Source of the DNA: Anaerolineae bacterium
GTDB lineage: Bacteria > Chloroflexota > Anaerolineae > Aggregatilineales > Phototrophicaceae
DNA: 11,501 bases
Assembly (NCBI GenBank): GCA_020848855.1
Contig: JADLHH010000015.1
Coordinates: 1 to 11,501 of the forward strand
Direction of reading: 5' to 3'
The notes beneath the pieces are model-generated. The model had not been told where the DNA came from. It saw nothing but the letters and a program-made list of their open reading frames with translations, and made no database searches. The translations under genes and the position numbers were made by a program. This document shows positions 6,186-11,501 of this stretch, piece after piece (position 1 is the stretch's first letter; every line of letters begins with the position of its first letter).

Positions 6186-6517
6186 CATTGTCTACGCTCT
6201 GGGATTTCTCAAAGCTGCTGATCGTCTCAAAAAGCGTTACCCGCATGTTATTGATGATACCGAAGCCCTTGCCGACCAGCCAGAAGCCGGACAACTTCCC
6301 GGAAAGCGGCTTCAGGGCTTGCCCTTACCGAGTTTACAAGACGCGAATCAAGAATAGCGATGTACAGAAAGGGAAAAGTGGCGGGTATCGCGTCATGTAC
6401 TACCTCGAAACGTCTGAAAAGTTGGTGTTGCTTATCATCTTCACCAAAAGCGATGAAAGCAATCTTCCCACAGATGTGATTCGTCGCCTCATTGAAGAAT
6501 ACAGGCGGCGGGGTTGA
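6178..6517 (+). pseudogene. RelE/ParE-family toxin split by a +1 frameshift
   Basis: Two overlapping frames together make one RelE-like mRNA-interferase-type toxin. The first frame (ATG 6178 to TAG at 6355-6357) begins MPNIVYALGFLKAADRLKKR and reaches KRLQGLP at residue 49. The second continues from 6326 with YRVYKTRIKNSD, KGKSGGYRVMYYLE and LLIIFTKSDESN, ending at TGA 6515-6517. Dropping T6325 joins them into about 112 aa, the normal length. The second half holds the conserved RIKNSD, GKSGGYRV and KSD segments of the family. An indel in the genome, a sequence error, or +1 recoding would all explain it; the site is CCC-TTA with AGGG 4 nt upstream. A long frame from TTG 6188 exists, but its first 46 codons are out of frame with the family. 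The stop is 6 nt from the aarF stop on the other strand. Confidence 0.75.
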
Positions 6518-6523
6518 TTATCC

Positions 6524-8416
6524 TCACTCCCCCGTGAAGTACAGCGCCACCAGCATGACTGCCGAAAACACGTAGCCGATCACCGCCGGAACGATGTCGC
6601 CGTGCGCGTAGAACACCGTCGCCGTGATCACGCCGCTGCCCAGCAGCACGGCACGCGTCGTGCGCCGCTCCTGCGCCTCGATGCGGTTCAACTGGCGCTG
6701 GTACTCCGGAGACGGCTCGACCCGCACCGGCAGGTCACTCCGAGCAAGCGATCCGCGCGAGTCCGCCGTTGACCGCCCGAACAGGCTCTGCCCGATATTC
6801 AGCAGCGTTTGCGCGCCTCCGCTGCCAAGCAGCCCGGACAAAACCGACGAGCCGAAGATGCCCGCCAGCGGGTTATCGCCGTTCTCGGTGAGCTTCTGGG
6901 TGATCAGCTTCTGGGCATACGGCTGGATTTCGCCCCAGGGATTGAAGCCGGGGTCAAGCCCGGTGGCGATCCCGCTCAGAATCCCCATCGTCCGCCCCAG
7001 ATAGATGAAGTCCTGCGGAACCTGGAACGGCATCGAGAACAGCAGGTCGTTGAATTCCTTGCCCAGCGACGCCATGCTGTCGTAGCTGATGCTGCTCATC
7101 TGCGACATCGACAAGCCCCACACCTGATCGAACACGGCGCGGGTCGCCTCTTCCAGCCGCTCGGTATCGACGCCCGGCAGCAGGAAGCCCAGTTCGCTGT
7201 AGCTCTTGACCATCTTCTCGGCGTCGCGGGTGATGACCGCCGCCAGCGTGCCGATCAAGCCGTTGACGATCTGCGGCGTCAGCGTGCCGACCATGCCGAA
7301 ATCGATGAAGATCAGGTAGAAGGGGCTGCCCTCCTGCTTGTCCTGGGCGTTGTAGGCGTCGTTATCCGGCGGCAGCGGGTACACGAACAGGTTGCCGGGG
7401 TGCGGGTCAGCGTGGAAGAAGCGCTCCTCGAACACCTGACGCAGATACGTGTCCATCAGCCGCTTGGCGACCGCCTGCCGGCTGATGCCGGCGGCTTCCA
7501 GCGCGGCGTAGTCGTCCAGCTTGATGGTCGTTACGTCTTCCATCGTCAGCACGCTGTCGGTCGAGTGTTCCTCGTAGATCGTCGGGATGTACACGCCGAG
7601 ATCGTGCTTGAACATGTCGCTGAAGCGTGCGGCGTTGCGCGCCTCGTGCCTGTACGACAATTCTTCCAGCAGCACCCGCCCGAATTCCTCGATCAGTGCG
7701 ACGGCATCCATACGGCGATTAACGAAGCGGAATTTCATGGCGATGCGCGAGACGGTGAACATCGCCGCCAGGTCGGTGTAGCAGATTTCGGCGATGCCGG
7801 GGCGCAGCACCTTGACGACCACGCGGTCGCCGTTTTGCAGCCGGGCGCGGTGTACCTGCCCCAGCGATGCCGCCGCGACCGGCGTATCATCGAACTGGCT
7901 GAAGCGCGCCGGGATCGATCCAAGCTGCTGCTCGATGATGGCGCGGATGTAGGCGGTCGGCACGCCCGGCACTTCGTCGCGCAGGCTGGCAAGCTCGCGG
8001 ATCACTTCCGGCGGCAGCACGTCGCTGCGCGTCGAGACGAACTGCCCCGCCTTGATCATCATGCCGCCCATGTCGATGGCGAAGCCCCGGAACGCGCGCG
8101 CGTACCGCTGCCAGCGCGGGATATTGCCGCGCTGCACGCGCTCCGGGAAGTAGCGCTGCAGGATGACGTGCCACAGCACCAGTTGGGCGAACAGCCAGCC
8201 GAAATGCCAGATCACCCGCACGTAGCGGAACTGCATCCGCAGCGAGCGCGGGCGGCTGGCGATCACTTCGCGCACCTTGACGGTTTCGCGGGCGCGCTCG
8301 GCGGGCGACCCAACCGGCGGCTCGCCGTTGGGCGATTTCCCGTTGCCGGAGACGACGAGGGCGTTAGTTGTCCCGGACGAACTGGATATTGAGAGTCGAC
8401 TGCTCGAATTTTGCAT
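6524..8416 (-). CDS. ABC1/AarF/UbiB-family atypical kinase-like membrane protein
   Basis: A 630-aa member of the ABC1 (AarF/UbiB/ADCK) family. Family motifs occur in order: KAGQ (122-125), the Ala-rich loop AAASLGQ (181-187) that replaces a glycine-rich loop, Lys202 in VVVKV, Glu258 in SYRHEARN, the catalytic loop HADPHPGN (335-342, Asp337) and the DFG triad (372-374). Two hydrophobic helices close the protein (about 588-604 and 608-627), and a hydrophobic stretch lies at 66-86. Members support quinone or other isoprenoid-lipid metabolism at the membrane, probably as ATPases. The first 55 residues are Ser-rich and look disordered. The ATG at 8416 lies within the upstream ATPase gene (53-nt overlap) behind a weak GGAAA; a GTG near residue 48 is the main alternative. 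It ends convergently, 6 nt from the toxin gene. Confidence 0.9.
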   Translation of the reverse strand: MQNSSSRLSISSSSGTTNALVVSGNGKSPNGEPPVGSPAERARETVKVREVIASRPRSLRMQFRYVRVIWHFGWLFAQLVLWHVILQRYFPERVQRGNIPRWQRYARAFRGFAIDMGGMMIKAGQFVSTRSDVLPPEVIRELASLRDEVPGVPTAYIRAIIEQQLGSIPARFSQFDDTPVAAASLGQVHRARLQNGDRVVVKVLRPGIAEICYTDLAAMFTVSRIAMKFRFVNRRMDAVALIEEFGRVLLEELSYRHEARNAARFSDMFKHDLGVYIPTIYEEHSTDSVLTMEDVTTIKLDDYAALEAAGISRQAVAKRLMDTYLRQVFEERFFHADPHPGNLFVYPLPPDNDAYNAQDKQEGSPFYLIFIDFGMVGTLTPQIVNGLIGTLAAVITRDAEKMVKSYSELGFLLPGVDTERLEEATRAVFDQVWGLSMSQMSSISYDSMASLGKEFNDLLFSMPFQVPQDFIYLGRTMGILSGIATGLDPGFNPWGEIQPYAQKLITQKLTENGDNPLAGIFGSSVLSGLLGSGGAQTLLNIGQSLFGRSTADSRGSLARSDLPVRVEPSPEYQRQLNRIEAQERRTTRAVLLGSGVITATVFYAHGDIVPAVIGYVFSAVMLVALYFTGE

Positions 8417-9539
8417 CCGCGATTTCCAAATCCCATAGTGTGTATGGCAGGACGATATTGCGGCGGTACGGTCCCACGCGCAGCGTCAGTTCATCGCGCG
8501 ACCGGTAGATGTCGAGGTCTTTCTTGTCTGCGAACGGCAGCGGTACCGACAGCTTGAAGCCGCCGTCCTGCTCGATGATCTGGTGCGTCGTGCCGCTGAA
8601 CAGCTTCTGCACCGGGTCGGTATCGTGGTACAGCAGGTCGCCCAGCTTGTGCAGCGCTTCCAGCCCGCCCACTTCCTGCCCGAACATCGGCGCGGTCAGC
8701 ATCGGCAGCTCGCCGAACGCCTCACCGATAACATCGATATTCTCTTTCTGGCGGGCTTTCGCCTGCGCGAAGTATGGGTCGGTCACCTCGTCGGGGATGA
8801 TGCGGTTGCAGATGATGGCGTCGGTGGCGTAGCCATACAGATTCAGATACGTGTAGGTGCGCTGCGTCTCCTTGATGACCATCTTCTCCGGGTTGACGAC
8901 CAACCGTATGCTGGCGATCTCCGGGTCGCTAAGCAACCGGCGCACCCGGTCGAGCGTGTCGAACAGCTTGCGGACTTCGTCCCAGGCGTCATCCTGAGGG
9001 ATGTCGTCGGTATTGCGCCCCAACACCTTGCCGATGGGGCGCAGAATTTTCGCCGCGCCGCGCGTCAGCGCCAGAATCTTCTCGAACCACCAGCGCGTCA
9101 CGTCCGGCAGGCTGAGCAGGCGCAGCGTCTCGGCGGTCGGCGCGGCATCGACCACCAGCACGTCATATTCGCCCGACTGCACGTACTGGTTGATCCAGAG
9201 CAGGTGCGCACCTTCTTCCAAGCCGGGCAGGATCGTCACTTCTTCGGCGACGATGTCCTCGACGCCCCGCTGCGTGAACAGCGAGGTCAGGTAGCGCTGG
9301 ATTTTGCCCCAGTACTTGTCCATCGAATAGCGGGCGTCGACTTCCTGCGCCCACAGATTTTCACGAATGAGCACCGGCTCCGGTCCGATCTCCGCTTCGA
9401 GCGAATCGCCGAGGCTGTGGGCGGTGTCGGTGCTGATGACGATGGTTTTCAGCCCCATTTCGGCGCAGCGCAGCGCCGTCGCCGCCGAAACGCTGGTCTT
9501 GCCGACGCCACCCTTGCCGGTATGCACAATCACACGCAT
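8364..9539 (-). CDS. ArsA/Get3 (TRC40)-family ATPase with C-terminal Hsp20-like domain
   Basis: A 391-aa deviant-Walker-A ATPase of the ArsA/Get3 family. Visible: P-loop GKGGVGKTS (8-16) with signature Lys9, switch I STDTAHSLGD with catalytic Asp38, and VVDAAPTAETLRLLSLP (129-145) as the Walker B/switch II region. A CNRI segment (244-247) lies near the nucleotide base, and a tail of about residues 325-391 resembles the Hsp20-like domain of bacterial ArsA-like proteins. There is one ATPase domain, unlike two-domain ArsA pumps, and no arsenite Cys set or Get3 CxxC is evident. A role in client or membrane-protein handling is possible, but the client is unknown. A TTG at 9557 is in frame, but the ATG at 9539 gives the usual short N-terminus and has GAGGA about 11 nt upstream. 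It is the first gene of a pair with the ABC1-family gene. Confidence 0.88.
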   Translation of the reverse strand: MRVIVHTGKGGVGKTSVSAATALRCAEMGLKTIVISTDTAHSLGDSLEAEIGPEPVLIRENLWAQEVDARYSMDKYWGKIQRYLTSLFTQRGVEDIVAEEVTILPGLEEGAHLLWINQYVQSGEYDVLVVDAAPTAETLRLLSLPDVTRWWFEKILALTRGAAKILRPIGKVLGRNTDDIPQDDAWDEVRKLFDTLDRVRRLLSDPEIASIRLVVNPEKMVIKETQRTYTYLNLYGYATDAIICNRIIPDEVTDPYFAQAKARQKENIDVIGEAFGELPMLTAPMFGQEVGGLEALHKLGDLLYHDTDPVQKLFSGTTHQIIEQDGGFKLSVPLPFADKKDLDIYRSRDELTLRVGPYRRNIVLPYTLWDLEIADAKFEQSTLNIQFVRDN

Positions 9540-9573
9540 GGGTTTATCTATCCTCAATCCGATTACGGCGCTG

Positions 9574-9579
9574 ATTATA
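9574..9579 (-). promoter_or_regulatory. -10 box of the ArsA-like gene promoter
   Basis: The minus strand reads TATAAT exactly, 34 nt before the ATG at 9539, which would give a leader of about 28 nt. No good -35 is seen at 16-18 nt spacing, so the call rests on the perfect -10 and its position in the intergenic gap. The gap (9540-9742) separates divergent genes. It also holds an inverted repeat GGCGTTA (9647-9653)/TAACGCC (9676-9682) and a weak plus-strand TACAAT (9702-9707) that may serve the next gene. Confidence 0.45.
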
Positions 9580-9742
9580 CAACGCCGGGATGAACGATGG
9601 TCGTTAGACTGTTATACGAGTAATGTGAAGGCGGTGTTGCAGCAGGGGCGTTAGAGGTGTGATAGAAAGATGGCTTAACGCCGCACCCCCCGATCCTTTC
9701 ATACAATGGAAGCAGGTGTAAGCGTTTCAGCGAAAGCTGCCG

Positions 9743-10588
9743 ATGAGCATTATCGAAGACAGCCTGGCGCCCGGCGAATCGGTGCTGATCACGGCGCGGC
9801 ATCACGAACTCGTCATCCTGCTCACGGTGCTGCGCGCCATGATGATCGGGCTGGTGGCGGAGATCGCCTTTTTCGTCGCCGTGATTATCGTCCAGTTCAT
9901 CAGTCTCGGCGTCGGCAGGCTGCTGGTGTCGATTCCCACCGATGTCGGCGTGGTGTGGCTCTACCTCGCCGGGAACCTGCCGTTCATCATCTGCGGCTTG
10001 ATCCTCGGCACGCTGAATTACTACGGCTCGCAGGTGGTGCTGACCAACCAGCGCATTTTTGTCAAAACCGGCGTGCTGCGCCGCCGCCTGATCGAACTCA
10101 GCCTGAACCCGCCGCGCCGCTTTCGCATCTTCACGCCGCCGCTCGGTCGTGTGCTGGGGTTCAAGGTGCTGCTGTTCGCGCGGGCGAACGACAAAATTCA
10201 GCGCGCGACGTTCGTCGACAAAGCGAATACGTTCGAGGAGTGGATTGCCAAACGTCCGACCGTCCGCTACGACGGGCAGCCCGCCGAAGCACAAACAGAC
10301 GCTCATGTGCTACCCCCGCCGTTCATCGCCGACGAGACCGAGTTCCCGGAAGAATACACGGCGCGAATGTTACGCGAAGCCTCGCTGCACATCGAGCATC
10401 ATAACCCGACGGCGGCGCGCAAAATCGTCGAGCGGCTGCTGCAATCCAACTCCGATAATGCCAACGTGTGGTATATGGCAGGCTATCTGTCGGCGTCGCC
10501 GGAGAAGAAGCGGCGGGCATACGAACGCGCGCTGGCGATCAACCCCCGCCACAGGCGAGCGCGGCAGAAGCTCGACGCGCTGCCGTGA
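9743..10588 (+). CDS. bPH2-domain membrane protein with TPR-like C-terminal tail
   Basis: A 281-aa protein with two hydrophobic helices (about 24-54 and 69-93). These are followed by a bacterial PH-like (PF03703/bPH2) domain recognised by NYYGSQVVLTNQRIFVKTGVL and the basic strand RRRLIELSLN (to about residue 172). After a Pro-rich linker (about 178-203), the tail (206-275) is helical with NPTAARKIVERLL, NANVWYMAGYL and KKRRAYERALAINPRH, the last matching the B helix and Pro-32 spacing of a TPR unit. It probably sits in the cytoplasmic membrane, with the PH-like and TPR parts available for protein contacts; the biochemical role is unknown. The ATG has only a weak upstream ribosome site. It diverges from the ArsA-like gene and ends 12 nt before the Uma2 pseudogene on the opposite strand. 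Confidence 0.8.
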   Translation: MSIIEDSLAPGESVLITARHHELVILLTVLRAMMIGLVAEIAFFVAVIIVQFISLGVGRLLVSIPTDVGVVWLYLAGNLPFIICGLILGTLNYYGSQVVLTNQRIFVKTGVLRRRLIELSLNPPRRFRIFTPPLGRVLGFKVLLFARANDKIQRATFVDKANTFEEWIAKRPTVRYDGQPAEAQTDAHVLPPPFIADETEFPEEYTARMLREASLHIEHHNPTAARKIVERLLQSNSDNANVWYMAGYLSASPEKKRRAYERALAINPRHRRARQKLDALP

Positions 10589-10600
10589 CCGACTGCTAAG

Positions 10601-11139
10601 CTAATCGGTGAACAAATCCCGCGCAGTCAGTGTGAAACCCGGCAGCACATCTCCCCCGTCGAGCGTGCCATCGATGCCGACGGTCTTCACGGGCTGTCCC
10701 GGCGCGTAGGCGTCGATGCTCTGCGACTGCGGGTATATCTCCCACAGCAGAATCCCGGCTTGCTGGTAAATCTGTCGCTTCCGGCGGATAACAGTCGCCA
10801 GGTGATTTGGCGAGATGACCTCGACTGCCCATTCAGGGGGCACAGCATCGGGAAAATCTCCACTCATCGGGTTCCGTTTGTAGGCAAGTTTGGGGGAAAT
10901 GACGTGTCCGCCAATATCGTAACAGCCGCCTGCCCCGCTGATGTGGCAGGCGAGCGATCGTTCTCGACAAAATGTGTGTATTCGGAAGCTGATCAGATAC
11001 GGGATTTGAGAATACCACGTCGGAACATGGGGGATTCGATAATACCCTCATCGATCAGTTCGAGTAGTCGATCCTCATTCCCCGGTCGATTAGCAAAATC
11101 CGCAAAAGCTTCAATCGTATAAATTCGTCCGGTCGTCAT
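10601..11139 (-). pseudogene. Uma2-family (DUF820) endonuclease-like pseudogene with one frameshift
   Basis: Two frames combine into one Uma2-type protein of about 180 aa. The ATG at 11139 starts MTTGRIYTIEAFADFANRPG and continues with LLELIDEGIIES to about residue 48, then hits TGA at 10995-10993. The frame offset by one base carries on with LISFRIHTFCRERS, HISGAGGCYDIGGHVISP, VPPEWAVEVISPN, KRQIYQQAG and TLDGGDVLPGF to the TAG at 10601-10603. Family proteins have PD at the start of the motif before the AVEV strand (PD-(D/E)xK nuclease core); here it reads PK in ISPKLAYK, so a catalytic Asp is lost. Frameshift plus loss of this residue argues for a decayed gene rather than a sequencing slip. 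GC is lower than in the neighbours, as for transferred genes. It lies 17 nt after the stop of the upstream partial gene on the same strand. Confidence 0.78.
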
Positions 11140-11156
11140 CGCCCTGCTCGCATGAT

Positions 11157-11501
11157 CTACCCCGCGTTCGCCACTTCCGCCGGCGGCGGCTCGCCCGCGA
11201 ACCACCAGTAGTTGTCGGTCGCTTCCAGCTCGATCACCTGCCGGTCGGGGAAGCGGTCGAGGATAGCCTGCTTGACCTCGCCGTCCGTGCCGGTGTAGTT
11301 CCACGCCGCCACGATATCGGTATTCAGATACGGACCCGTCACCGACATCAGCGCGCCCATCGCCCGCCAGCGCATCCCGGAGCCGTTGACGATCACCAGC
11401 ACCGGCTGATCGCCCACGCGCCGCGCCTGTACCGCCTCGATCTGCTCCTGCGACATGAAGTTGTAGCCCCGCAGCACGCCGATGCGCGGCGTGCTGTAGA
11501 A
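11157..11501 (-). CDS. C-terminal part of a probable membrane or extracytoplasmic protein (N-terminus outside window)
   Basis: The frame is open from the window edge to TAG at 11159-11157, giving the last 114 residues. Visible segments: YSTPRIGVLRGYNFMSQEQI, QPVLVIVNGS, WRAMGALMSVTGPYL, TDIVAAWNY, ILDRFPDRQVIELEA and a final NYWWF. The pattern of a short hydrophobic strand (VLVIV), a small helix, another strand (DIVAAW) and a helix with FPDRQV resembles the soluble end of GT-C glycosyltransferase-like membrane proteins in Chloroflexota. There is no membrane helix or catalytic residue in this part to prove it. A GTG at 11477 is in frame but is not the likely start, since coding continues upstream to the edge. 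Confidence 0.5.
   Translation of the reverse strand, partial: FYSTPRIGVLRGYNFMSQEQIEAVQARRVGDQPVLVIVNGSGMRWRAMGALMSVTGPYLNTDIVAAWNYTGTDGEVKQAILDRFPDRQVIELEATDNYWWFAGEPPPAEVANAG

Noticed and set aside
6188..6325. Toxin read from TTG 6188 in a single frame
   Set aside because: The first 46 codons do not resemble the RelE family, while the overlapping frame from ATG 6178 does; a frameshift fits better.
6809..8392. 527-codon open frame on the plus strand
   Set aside because: It is antisense to the ABC1-family gene, rich in His/Arg/Gln/Asp as typical of high-GC shadow frames, and shows no domain.
8583..9593. 336-codon open frame on the plus strand
   Set aside because: Antisense shadow of the ArsA-like ATPase gene, whose motifs are unambiguous.
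9575..10306. 243-codon open frame on the minus strand
   Set aside because: Antisense to the bPH2 gene and composed of His/Gln/Asp-rich shadow sequence.
11140..11304. Upstream part of the frame that contains the Uma2 N-terminus
   Set aside because: It overlaps the partial gene ending at 11157 out of frame and has no start signal; Uma2 similarity begins at ATG 11139.

Overview
The window is GC-rich bacterial chromosome that reads like a member of the Chloroflexota, probably Anaerolineae. This is an inference from the gene mix and from the hairpin-rich repeats in the gaps; no rRNA or tRNA marker is present. The gene mix includes clan-A glycoside hydrolases, a GT-C membrane glycosyltransferase with a C-terminal beta-sandwich, a DinB-like protein, a bPH2 membrane protein with a helical-repeat tail, and a Uma2 protein.

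Left part, plus strand (1-5319): the 3' end of one clan-A glycoside hydrolase; a mosaic palindromic repeat; a second secreted clan-A hydrolase; an overlapping four-helix membrane protein of CopD type; a second repeat element with inverted arrays of heptamers; a GT39/ArnT-like glycosyltransferase; and ribonuclease Z, which starts 2 nt after the glycosyltransferase stop. Both repeats end next to the ribosome binding site of the gene that follows.

Middle (5321-6517): a DinB-like gene on the minus strand converges on rnz with 1 nt between the stops. Beyond it lies a plus-strand type II toxin-antitoxin cassette of visibly lower GC. The antitoxin looks intact. The RelE-like toxin is split over two frames by a single +1 shift at CCC-TTA. 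Between dinB and the cassette is a short relic of the 3' end of aarF (12 codons including the stop), while the intact aarF ends 6 nt beyond the toxin stop. The cassette therefore seems to have separated an ancestral aarF-dinB pair.

Right part, minus strand (6524-9539): an overlapping pair made of an ArsA/Get3-type ATPase (upstream gene) and an ABC1/AarF/UbiB kinase-like membrane protein. A consensus TATAAT box precedes the ATPase. A bPH2-domain membrane protein with a TPR-like tail diverges from it on the plus strand. The window ends on the minus strand with a Uma2-family pseudogene (one frameshift and loss of a catalytic Asp), preceded by the C-terminal part of an extracytoplasmic or membrane protein cut by the window edge.

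There is no CRISPR array, tRNA, rRNA, transposase or integrase gene. Most of the window is ordinary housekeeping and envelope metabolism. The most informative anomalies are the aarF relic flanking the toxin-antitoxin cassette, the toxin frameshift, and the two structured repeat elements.
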